A stretch of DNA of 64,000 bases from Thunnus maccoyii (lineage: Eukaryota; Chordata; Actinopteri; Scombriformes; Scombridae). The notes below the pieces were generated by a model. It did no database searches, was not told the origin of the DNA, and was given only the letters and a program-made list of their open reading frames with translations. The position numbers were made by a program, and so were the translations under genes. Positions 52,000 to 62,360 of this stretch are shown here, one piece after another (within the stretch, counting starts at the first letter, position 1; the number at the start of each line of letters is the position of its first letter). The stretch is from the NCBI RefSeq assembly GCF_910596095.1, contig NC_056548.1, positions 8,271,151-8,335,150 on the forward strand. The letters run 5' to 3'.

Positions 52000-53720
52000 G
52001 CACACAGTAGGCCTGCTATATAATCTGGATCATTGGGGTATAGAGCGCATAATTGAGCGTATATAATCTAGTGTTTAAGCCAGCTGTGTGCAATAAGAAA
52101 TCCACAGCCTGGATTAGTTTGTTATCCACACTGAAGGCCTTCAGTAGCATCATGACAACTTGAGCATCCACGTCAGAAGCCCCAGATTCATTAATTATTG
52201 ACTCATGATGTGGCAGATGACATAAAGTGCCACAGAATGCGTAAATTCTCAATCCATAATTTAACAAATGAGACAGCAGAATATTATTTGCATATCTGAA
52301 TACTGTGTGGGAATGTCCACCACTTTGGGACCAACATATGGTCCTCTTCTCTGCTGCAGCAGCAGCAGCAGCAGCAGCATGACAGCGGGCTGGACAGCTC
52401 CACCACAGAGAGCACTGCATTGGCTCAGGCCTTCCTCAACAAACAGCACAAATGTGTGTTGCAGGGCAAAAAAAAAAAAAAAATCAGTGCAAACCACAGC
52501 CTTTAATGTCCACCACCTGCGCGTCATGAAACCCATCCTGACGAGCGCGATGGGTAAATCATGAGAGCAGATCTTAGGTTTCATAAGCTACACTGAATGA
52601 CCTTGAGGAGAAACCCCCTTTTTGCAGGAAGATGACAAAAAAAAGAAAACTGTTTCACGGAGCCTTGAGCTGAGAAAAAACGGCTCGACATCACGCAACT
52701 GCGGCGTTAAAGAGAAATAATCTACCATATATCTCACAGGCCGCAGGTATGAATGACTTGTTCTGCCCAAACTGAGGCTAAACAGATGCTGTTTTATTTC
52801 ACGCTTTGGGCAATGACATCTGAGTTAATGCTATTAAAGCTAACCGCCTCCTGTGAGAGCAGAGACGCTGCTGCATTCCGATGGAAACGACGCAGTGAGA
52901 GTATTTTCAGATTAGATCCCACCATCCTGCCGCTATAATGACATATTTCCGTGCGCATCGGCCCGAAAAATATGTCAAAATCTCATAATCAAAAAAGACC
53001 TATTTTTAAACAGACAGCTCCCTCGGTGCCACCGCAGAGCCAGTGTTAGACGCGGATAAAAAAAAAAAGCCAATTAATTGCGCAAATCTTTGGTGACATT
53101 TTGCCAAATTCGTCCAGTGATTCCTCGCTGTTTTATATCTGCTTTTTCTGGTTGTTTCCAGGCAAAACGCAGAGGCTTTATTTTAAGGGATGCGCAGGTG
53201 CCAGTGTGCCAGCCCCTCTCCTCCTCGATCCCATTCATTCACACGGAAGGAAAATAATGAAAAATAATGCGTGACACATTAACATAAACCATTCACCTTT
53301 ATAATCCGAACATAAGGTATGACATGTACATATGCAGGAATCACTTCTTACCTTATTACAGCCTCTCTCTTTTTTTTTTTTTTTTTTTTTTTTTGGTGTT
53401 TCTTTATCGGAATAAATCTGCTCTGGCTTCTGCAAAGTACAGAAAACCCTCCTTCCGATGGAAACGTTTGCCCAAAAAAAGGGGGATTATTCTCAACACT
53501 GTTCGCCTCCTTAAAAAACACACCCGCTAATGAAATATCTGGATTTTTTTTCCCCGACGTTATTCCAGATGAGGCGCAGCAGGGACCGATCCCACGCCAG
53601 TCTTTGGTTATGCGACTACAGGAGCGCGGCGTCACCCGTGCGCATCACAGCCTGATCATAAGTTCACTGCCGCTCCGCTCCGTTTGGGTTTAGCTGGATG
53701 CTGTCGCGTTATGAGCGGAT
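52000..53720 (-). promoter_or_regulatory. vsnl1: vsnl1 upstream region with GC-rich promoter candidate
   Basis: CpG density rises between about 52830 and 53700 (GACGCGGAT, CCCGACGTT, GGAGCGCGGCGTCACCCG) compared with flanking DNA. Minus-strand donor-like sites occur at 53296/53297 (AAAG|GTGAAT) and 53351/53352 (TAAG|GTAAGA) and could end noncoding first exons. A 22-base T run lies at 53371-53394. No coding sequence is supported here. Confidence 0.4.
52356..52379. repeat. (CAG)8 trinucleotide tract upstream of vsnl1
   Basis: Eight CAG units on the plus strand (CTG on the vsnl1 strand) in the GC-richer 5' region. No supported coding exon spans it. Confidence 0.85.
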
Positions 53721-56270
53721 CCTTCATCGTGATGAGGATGGCCACCGTGAGGTTTCATCATCAGGAAATAAACATTTTAGGGGGTTCTGGTTTCTGTAAA
53801 ACACAAAGATTGTGAGCTGCTTTCATTAATTATGATCAAATAATTCACTGACAGCAATCAGGAATTTATAGTAGGGTGAAATATTTTAGTTTATATTTAT
53901 TGAATGCGGATTTAAGAAGCATAAATTGGAAAAAACCATGACTGGATAACCAACGAGGGGTCCCTAAAGTCCCCTGGTTGGTTATCTAGGGGCCCCTAAA
54001 GGCTCCTGGTTCATTGTGGGCAGGGCCACAGCCAGGATTTTAGTGATGCTGAGGTCATGAGTTCAAGTTATCCCCCTCAAATGACCTCCTCGGAAGACCT
54101 AAAATAAAATAAAGTCTGTAAATATTTTCTAGTTATTTAAGTGTTTCATATTAAGTTCTGTGTGAAGATGATCCATCGTCCAGGTCATGGTGCTGCACGT
54201 CTACTGTAGAAGATAAAAGGCAGCTGGACTTGCTTTATGTTCTTGTCATCCTAAAGGCTTCTTCAGGCAATCTGTGAGTTTTATCTCCAAACATTTTGGG
54301 GTCTAAAGCATTTAAATTTAGTTTCAAATTCTTCTCTACACTGTCAGGCAATATAATCATGGTGAGAAAATGCTGAATTATGTATTAAGTTATTTTTTGT
54401 TGTTCTTAGATGAATATATTGTGTAATTTGTTAGACTATGAAACCCTCAAATTCCCAGAGAACAGAGAACCAAAGCTGGATTACCTAGTGGGCAAAACAG
54501 GCAACTGCCTCAGTTTGTCAGTTGGTTTTTGCCTATTTGTTCGGATTTGTTTGAACCACAAATACAATATCAACTGTGTCCTAACTGTGTGGCCTCATTA
54601 TGTAGAACGTCACTGTGTCAAACTCTAGTTTTGAAACCGCAACTGTTTTAATTTACGGTGCTCACATGTTGCATTTTCCTAAAGTTGTATTTCATCCAAT
54701 TTCCACGATGCTATGCTGTATTCCAGAGTACCGGCTGGTTTATGTCTTTGTGCAACATCTGTAGTGTGCTGTACGCTCTGTATTTGATGAGGCAACAGCA
54801 GGAGCCTGACAGCAAGTTTTTACAGGTTAATTCAGCCATGGCAAGGCCGTGACATCAGTGTCTTCAATGAAAGCTACAGTCCAGTAGCGAAGAGTCTGTG
54901 ATAATTTGATGAACTGTGCGTTTGTTTGGGAATATGCACAACTATCTGCTGACATGATAAAGTTAAGGTACTGCTTAACCACATGATCTTGAGGCCGTGT
55001 GACTTATTATATAAGCTGATATATGGTGCATATTCCTGAATTTATCATGTTTAATCAAATAACCACATGTGGTGGCTGTGTAACATTTGAAGAGAAATGT
55101 AAACAATGTAAAGAGAGGGGGTTAATAGAGGCCCAGCAGCTCATTTTGGCTCTGTGGCACCTCAAACAAGTTAATGTTACATTTCATTTAACTGAATCCT
55201 GGTGATGATACCTGCCAGAAACCCCAAACAATTTCATGCCAAAGAACTCTTAAATAGATCTGAAATGAACCACAGGCCTCCAATAACTTCACGTGGGAAG
55301 AGTTTTGCTGTTAGTTTTCACCAGAATTACACAGAAGGAGTGAAACCTGTGTGATTCTCTCAGTATGTTAATCTGAAGCAGGTGCAGAAGTAAAGAAGTG
55401 CTCCTAACTTCACTGGGCAGCCCCGCAAGGACCCCTGGAGGTCCCTGGACACCAGTTTGGGAGATATAGGTCACCTTTGTTAAATCATGTGTGTTGAAGC
55501 ACAGATGAGGCTCCCAGACAGAATTATTCTGAGACGTGTGGATCTAAATCTGGATACATTCAGAAAACCAGATAACCATTGTTGAATGAACCAAAACACA
55601 CAAAAATATACCCTTTCAAATGAGAACAACTCATACAAGCAGTGAAATAAAAAGTCTGACACACACACACCCACAGCTCTGATTACTTGATTTCTTAATT
55701 TAATACTCACATACAGTACAGTATACACATAAGATTTCCTTTACATCTCACAAACACAAAAGCAAACAGTTAAATACGTAGATAACTTTAGCACCAGCGC
55801 AGAGTACTGATCACTCAGCTTTCTCTAAAACTCTTATTCATAATGATTTGTAAAATAAAACACCTTAGCTTGATCTCACTAGGCATGGCTTACATGTAAT
55901 ATCTTTACAGCAGCATTCACTTACAAAGGTTAATTGATTAAAAAAGGATGCATACTGTACACCAAAAGTGGTATACAAAAGCAATACTATATTATATACC
56001 CATTTACATGGTCGTTTTCGGTTTTCTCAGTGTAACATTTAAGTGTTTGGTGTGTTTTAACAACTTCTGTATCAACACTGATGCTTGATAAAAACATAGA
56101 AACATATGAATTTTAAAAAAACGTCCTTATGAGTATACATGGAGAGCCTATGGAGATAATTGGCATCTAACAATCTTGCATATTGAAACATAAATATATC
56201 ACGTTCACGATGCTCTCGTTTTTCCTTATAGATATATATTAACAAGAGAGCTACTGTCTGTCTATGTAGG
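53721..56270. other. Intergenic DNA between vsnl1 promoter side and scml4 3' end
   Basis: No gene is supported. A local imperfect hairpin at 53944-53987 (GGATAACCAACGAGGGG versus CCCCTGGTTGGTTATCT) stands out. Open frames here are short, lack splice context and resemble no protein I know. Confidence 0.5.
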
Positions 56271-56276
56271 CTATGT

Positions 56277-56282
56277 TTTATT
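56277..56282 (-). terminator. scml4: scml4 poly(A) signal candidate
   Basis: Minus-strand AATAAA about 690 bases past the scml4 stop. Other A/T-rich options exist nearby, so the assignment is weak. Confidence 0.25.
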
Positions 56283-56758
56283 TCGGTTATACTGTTTTTT
56301 TCTTTAATATTAAAATTATAATTAAAAAAGAAATTCAATGGGAACATTACTCCTTTGTTGCACAGTAATGTGAAAAAATAGTATCAAAATGATTTTTTTT
56401 TTTTTAAAACCTCTCAATCAAAAAAGCAATGTAGTATTTAATGCACTGCTTTTCAGTACAGTTATAAATATGTTTGTCAGCTTGGTAAACACGAGTAAAC
56501 AAGATCATATTTGTGAGATTTGAGAAAGTGAGAGTAGCCTTAAGGTATAAAGTGTTTTCTGTTATACATTTCTTGTCAGATGATGATTTTTTTATATATA
56601 TATTTATATATATAATGAAATCTGCATGCAGCTGACAGATGTGCTGCACATGAAGGTTTGTGAGACTTGAAACGGTTTCTTACACTGGCCTTCTTAACTG
56701 GTTACGTTATGAAGGGTGCGTTTTTAGTTCAAAATCTGTGCCAAAGGTAAAGTAAGTA

Positions 56759-56829
56759 AAAAGAGAAGAGAAGAGAAGAGAAGAGAAGAGAAGAGAAGAG
56801 AAGAGAAGAGAAGAGAAGAGAAGAGAAGA
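56759..56829. repeat. (AAGAG)n pentanucleotide repeat
   Basis: About 14 perfect AAGAG units, ending AAGAAGAGACGG. The tract lies about 140-210 bases past the scml4 stop, so it is probably transcribed in the scml4 3' UTR, where it would read (CTCTT)n, a polypyrimidine tract. Confidence 0.9.
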
Positions 56830-56967
56830 AGAGACGGTTTAACTTGTGATTATCACTACATGACATTATGGAAATCTTCAGCAAAATGTACTTTTGGATT
56901 TGACCCTTCTGGGTGAAAGAGAGACAGAGAGAGAGACAGAAAAAAAGGAATATCATGTAGGGGGTTT

Positions 56968-59237
56968 TCAGAACTTGGTCTGCTTTAGTTTGTCGATGTG
57001 GTAGCAAAGCTTCAAGGCCGGACCCAGCTTCAGTCCGAGGTACTTCATGATCATGTCGCTCTTCAGGAGTAACAAGGCGTTTCCGTCGATCTCCTGGGAA
57101 AAGCAGAAGAGGAAGTCAGGAAAGAAATCTGTGACCAGCTGATGTGATTTCCATTCTGGAAGTTCATTAACGAGGCAGCCTGTCAGGAACACAATGAAAA
57201 AGGGGACTTACATGTTTCCTAAATACATCTGCATGAGGGCCGAGGGCCTGGGGATCCGCATCCCTGATGAACCAGACAACATCTTCCACAGACCAGGTGG
57301 ATGGGTCCTTATTGGGTGGAGCCTTGGACTCTTGGGACTCTGGAGATGCATTATAACCTCCTGGAAAAACAAATCAGCTTTACTTTAACTCATCAGGGGA
57401 TATAAATCTCTGTTTTTTTTGTCCTATGACAACCTCTCACCTGTCCTGTTGCTCTCAGGGAACGTGTTCGGGCTGGTGGACGACTGCCTGCACATGCTCA
57501 TGGAGGCCGAGCCGTTGGAGAACTGCTGTGATGAACGAAACCCGTAGGAGGACTTTGGCGAGTAAGAGGAGCTTATAGAGCTGAAAGCAGACTCCCCGGG
57601 GTCCACGGAGTAGCGTTTACCATCTGACTGGTCTAAATGGTAGTCCTCAGCCATAGATGTTTCAGCTAAAGACAAGATGAAGGCTATCAATAACAAAATC
57701 AGCACAAAGAATCTGTTTATATCAGCACAGTAGCTTTTACTGAGGAGGCAAAACGTATAAATACCATCTGACTGGTAGGAGCCACCACTGTGCTGGGTAA
57801 TGGGCTGATCACTGAAGAGGTTTTCACAGTGCAAGCTGCGACAGAGCTTCTTCAGAAAACGAAGCACATAGTCGATGCTGTTCACTACGGGGAGGCTCAG
57901 AAGGTGCTGCTTCCCATCAAACGTGGCTGCAGGAGCAAAACAGGGGGGACCGCTTTAAACGGCAGTTCAGTTTAGATGCAATTTCTTGCAAATTAGGTCA
58001 TTAATCGCCCACTAATGCATGTTTTTTTTTTTTACTCAGTGAAGTGGTAAAAACCAGAAAGTAACACCTGAAGGAGGGTGTTTGCATGATACCTGATATT
58101 TTTTCTCCACCGTAGCCTTGTGTGAGGAGAGTGAACACTGTTTTCTGCTGGAAGGCGCTGTCGATGCAGCCTTGGACGGCCTGCTGCAGCACCACGGAGG
58201 GCCTGTCGGGTCCAAAGTGATCAGGGAGCTGCTGGATCTTCTTCCTGTCCAGGTTGGGGCCCGTGTTGGCCTGCTTGTTGATGTAGATACAGACTAATGC
58301 AGGGGGAGAGACAGAATGGGAAAGAAAAGTAAAAAATGTGGAAAGAAAAGAAGGAGTTTGATGCTTTTATTAACTTTTGTAGTGAGTTATGAGATCTTTT
58401 TGTGCCTTTAAATGAGGATTGGAAAGATAAAAGTGCTTCTTACATGTGTTTAGAGTGTTTTCCGTCCTACCTGTGAGCACCTGGGGCGTGGCAGAGTGGG
58501 GGATGGTGGCGGCATCCTGAGGAATGGAGCTCATATCGGGCTCAGGGGTGCTGCTGGGTGGAGAAATAGCCAACGGCGTCATCACCATCCTAGGTTTGAG
58601 CTGAAAAAGTAAGCAGAAGTAGGAAATGTTTTTGCATTCCTGTGTTTATTTTGGGCATATCATTTATTTACACATAGGCTACTAAATCATGTAGGGAGGA
58701 ATGTAATAATCAGGATACCAAATCTGTTTAAAGCTGCAGTTTTTATGCTGCAGTTTTGTTTGTATTTATGAATAGAAAACAGACATATTTGTCTATATAA
58801 TGACTTCCTCTTTTGACATGGCATTATTTCCATAATATTTGACTACAGCTGAACAAAGCATCAAAGTCTCTGTTACACTGGGGTCCCACCAAATCTGAGG
58901 GCTATGGAGCCTGTGAGCCTGTGTACACATGCATTTTTAAACATGCTGCATCCACAGACCTCAGTCTCATCCCGTTTCTATTCCCCCCCCCCATAATCTG
59001 GCTGACCTTGAAGCCCGGCTTTCTCCCCCTCTTCTTTGGCACTTTGAGTGGAGGGAGGGATTCAGGATACCGGTTGGGAAAATCCATCTTGGCGACATTG
59101 CGGAGCGGGGGTCTCCCTCTCTTCCTGCCTGGTATCTTCCCCGACTGGCTGGGGATGAAGGAGGGAGCCACTGCAGCTGATTGCATTTCACTGTTGTTGC
59201 CGTCTGATTTCTGTACTGTTGCTGCAGGTACACTCAT
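56968..59237 (-). CDS. scml4: Sex comb on midleg-like protein 4 (SLED and SAM domains)
   Basis: There are seven coding exons: 59007-59237, 58471-58600, 58093-58293, 57765-57926, 57441-57665, 57212-57360 and 56968-57093. They encode about 407 residues with consistent phases; human SCML4 is of similar length. The N-terminal AT-hook-like motifs are GRKRGRPP (about 37-44) and KKRGRKPG (about 68-75). A conserved [16 protein letters not shown] linker follows, then the SLED domain (about 121-235; [43 protein letters not shown]). A Ser-rich linker leads to the C-terminal SAM domain (about 334-403; [34 protein letters not shown]). MBT repeats are absent, as in SCML4 of other vertebrates. Family members act with Polycomb-type chromatin repression in the nucleus. 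The ATG lies 6 bases after an acceptor (59243/59244), so 5' exons are noncoding. Confidence 0.95.
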
Positions 59238-59620
59238 TTGGAGCTGGAGACAAAGGAGACACAAACAACCAGAGAGCTCAAGCAGGAGAAACGTACAAAA
59301 ACATACCACTTTGCTTGCACATTAACCTCCCTCCCCACCCCCCCTCCTCCTCTAAACAGCTACACACCACAGTGTTAGAGAGCAGCATTAGCATCAATTT
59401 AGAGCAGACACAGAGGAAGCAGAACGGCTTGGCGAAAGGTTTACATCAGCAGCAACATCCAAACACTAAAGAGACTGCAGAATACTCAGCTGAGCAATGC
59501 GGTGAGAGCAGCAGCATTTAGCAGAGCACCATAATAATGGAACAACACAAAAGGCAGCCATGCATGAGCTGTGGAGGAAACAGCACCTCCATCCTGCACT
59601 GATAACACACCAATAAACCT

Positions 59621-59630
59621 GAGAGAGAGA

Positions 59631-59675
<45 letters not shown>
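59621..59675. repeat. (GA)n microsatellite
   Basis: About 25 GA units with one GGGA interruption, between the scml4 start exon and an upstream donor-like site. Confidence 0.9.
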
Positions 59676-59676
<1 letters not shown>

Positions 59677-59695
59677 GGGGGAGGGTGTCTATTAC

Positions 59696-60396
59696 CTGCT
59701 GTCTTCTATTGTGAAAACCAAGGAGCAAAGCCCTTTTTTTTTCTTAAATCCCAGAAGCCTAAAGGTGACTAATAAGCGAAATCCCTCACAATGGAGAGAA
59801 AGCCATCTTTTTCTTGCTGTATGTAGCTCTTCCCCCCCCCTCCTCTCTCCGCTCTTCCTCGTCCCTTTTGGTTAACACTGCCGCTGTTGCCGCTGCTGCT
59901 GCTGCTGCTGCCACTGCTGCTGCTGCTAGGCACACAGGCTGCAGACATCTCATTAGACTAATGCATTCGGCAGTGGCAGAGGGAGGGGGAAAATTGACTT
60001 CACCATGGCTACCCGGCTATGAATTACCATTACGATGACAGCTTCCACCCTAATCTTTAAAAAAAACAAAAAAAAAAAAAAAAGGAAAAGAAGAAGCAGC
60101 AGGTATAAGAGAAGAAACATGTGGCACACCTCTCATGCAGCAGCAGCAGCAGCAGCTGTAGAGTGAACCTGCAATTTATACATTTAAAATTAATCCTGTT
60201 TTAGGGCAGATTTGACACAGAAACACAAAGGATGCAGCATGTAAACAAACAATATCCTGGTCAGCAGGCACTCACCATCCAAAACAGATGTGGACTGGAG
60301 GAGTATCCCTGCGCTCCTTTGCTGTATTTCCTATATTTTTCGTGCTTCCAATAGCAGAGCACGGACCTCAAAGCAAGGCGGACTCCACTGTAATAC

Positions 60397-60440
<44 letters not shown>

Positions 60441-60520
60441 CAACAGAGACAGACAGAGAGCGAGTGACAGAGTGTGTGCATTAGAGAGAGAGAGGGAGAA
60501 GGGCTCCTCTGTTGTCATGG
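59696..60520 (-). promoter_or_regulatory. scml4: scml4 5' region with candidate noncoding exons
   Basis: On the minus strand, GAAGACAG|GTAATA (low edge 59696) and TTTGGATG|GTGAGT (low edge 60276) are good donor sites and could end alternative untranslated first exons. The region also carries (CTG)n at 59890-59930, poly(A) at 60061-60083, (CAG)5 near 60138 and (TG)n at 60402-60437. Promoter position is inferred from location only. Confidence 0.35.
60402..60437. repeat. (TG)n microsatellite
   Basis: About 17 TG units preceded by GTATATG, near the candidate first exon of scml4. Confidence 0.9.
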
Positions 60521-60768
60521 CAACAAGCCTCTAAGCCTTATAACACCCTCCCATGTTTTGTCTGCAACTCCAGCTCAGTGCTGTGGATGTATAATTAGAC
60601 CGAGGACAGACTTTCTGCTGTTAATTATAATGAGAATATTCAACTGAAAGTATGAATAATATTCTTATAGTGGGTTTCTCCAACTGTGTGCATTTGACTG
60701 TAAACCTCCAGTCTTTGTAGCTTTTATTCAAACTGTAGTTATCTGATATCAAAAAATGTAATCATATT

Positions 60769-61093
60769 AGAGCTGAAACAGTTGATTGACATATAATTTA
60801 GTAGTGACAAATTTGATAAGAGATTAACAATCATTTGAGTCATTTTTCAAGTTGTTTCCAGCTTCTCAAATGTGACGATTTGCTGTTTTTTACATCACCA
60901 TAAATAGAATATCTTTGGGTTTTTGTCTCTTGATTGGACAAAAAAAAAGGAATTTGAAGATGCCACTTTGATCTGGGATTTTTTTTGTGGCCATTTTTCA
61001 CAATTTATCTGACATTTTATGTACCAAACAATTAATTGAGACAATTATGGGCAGATTAATTGATAATAACAATTATCATTAGTTGCAGCCCTA
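60769..61093. mobile_element. hAT-like MITE copy 6
   Basis: The ends are AGAGCTGAAACAGTTGATTG and CAATTATCATTAGTTGCAGCCCT, with CCAGCTTCTCAAATGTGACG and CAATTAATTGAGACAATTAT inside. It is of similar length to the copy at 35618. Confidence 0.65.
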
Positions 61094-61510
61094 AATAATA
61101 TGGTATAATTACCCTAATAATGTTTGCCTACCTCGTCTATTTGTGATTACATGCTGTGAAAATCTAATTTATCTTCATTTTTGTGTGTATATTGAAATTG
61201 CTTTATTTGCATCACTGCATTTTTAATAATATTTTAATATTCTTGCGTTAGTTGTATTGTTTTTTTCATTTCAGTGATGCACAACAAGTCAATATAGTAT
61301 TTCACATTTAGGTGCTGCATGCAATGATTTGGACACAGGTGTATGTTTTCTAAATTTAGCCTGTTGTAAACTGAAACCACGCAACATTCATTTACCCCTT
61401 AATACATTTGGGTATTTCAGTAGGTGCTGCTACTCTAGCGGGTAATGGAGTCATAAATCTGTGTTATGCCAAAGCAGGTGGAGTGTGTGTATTGTGCAAG
61501 CTTGAGATTG

Positions 61511-61745
61511 TGGCTGCAACTAACCTTTTTATTTATTTATTTATTTTTAATTAATTATTTTGTAATAAAATTTCCAAAAATAGTGGAAAAAATGGTGGTC
61601 ACAATTTCTCTGAGCTCAAAAAACCCAAAGATAGTCAGTTTACAGTGGTAGGCATATTTACTTGATAATTGACTTGAATCATTCATTGATTATCAAAATT
61701 GTTGCAGATTTATTTTATGTCAATCGTCTAATCAATCAATCAACT
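61511..61745. mobile_element. hAT-like MITE copy 7 (decayed)
   Basis: TGGCTGCAACTAACCTTTTT starts it and TAATCAATCAATCAACTAAT is near the end; the interior keeps TTGATTATCAAAATTGTTGC. It is shorter and more diverged than copy 6, 400 bases upstream. Confidence 0.45.
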
Positions 61746-62360
61746 AATTGTTATTAAGTAACATTAACAAAATACATGTTAGAAAAGGAAAAAATAAAGA
61801 GCCTTGATAACTTTTACTCTTCTCGGGAAATCTCAGATTGATTTTTTTCAAATTGTGGCTCAAAACTTTTGTTTGCCACTGTATTTTATTCAATTATATT
61901 TAAAACTATTTATTCATGTATTGCACTTCACTATAATTTTTTTATTCTCCTGTTTAATCAGTTGTATTCAATTCTTTATTCTTCTTTATTTTCAAGATTT
62001 ATCTCATTTTACTCTTTTAAAATCGCATTTATATAAAAAATTTTATTGCCTTGTGTTTATTTTATATGATGTCTTAATGGCTTTTATGTCCTACATGAAG
62101 CTATTTTAATTGCCTTGTTGTTGAAAAGTGAATAAACTTGAATTTATCAGCACTGCTGCAACCAATTTTGATTGTCATAATGCTTAGTTTATAAAATGTA
62201 ATAATAATAATAATTATTATTATTATAATTATAATAAATGTTGTTTTTTAATAAGAAATATAAATGTCGCCCCCTGTCGGCTGAGAGCGACAACACTTCT
62301 GTGTGTTTGTGCGTTTATGCGTTTGCTAATAAAGTTATGTTGAGGAAATTTGAAGCCAAG

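Larger units (their letters stand above)
60540..62335. other. Head-to-head interval between scml4 and afg1l
   Basis: It holds two hAT-like MITE copies (60769-61093; 61511-61745, decayed) and an (ATA)n/(ATT)n stretch at 62200-62236. A leucine/phenylalanine-rich open frame at 61804-62109 is in A/T-rich DNA without splice or codon support. CpGs near 62270-62300 and at the ATG suggest the afg1l promoter. Confidence 0.5.

Noticed and set aside
59814..60038. Alanine-rich open frame near the scml4 promoter
   Set aside because: It is produced by the (CTG/GCC)n tract in a noncoding 5' region, with no splice support.
61804..62109. 101-codon Leu/Phe-rich open frame
   Set aside because: A/T-rich composition alone explains it. 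There are no recognisable motifs, poor start context and no splice links.
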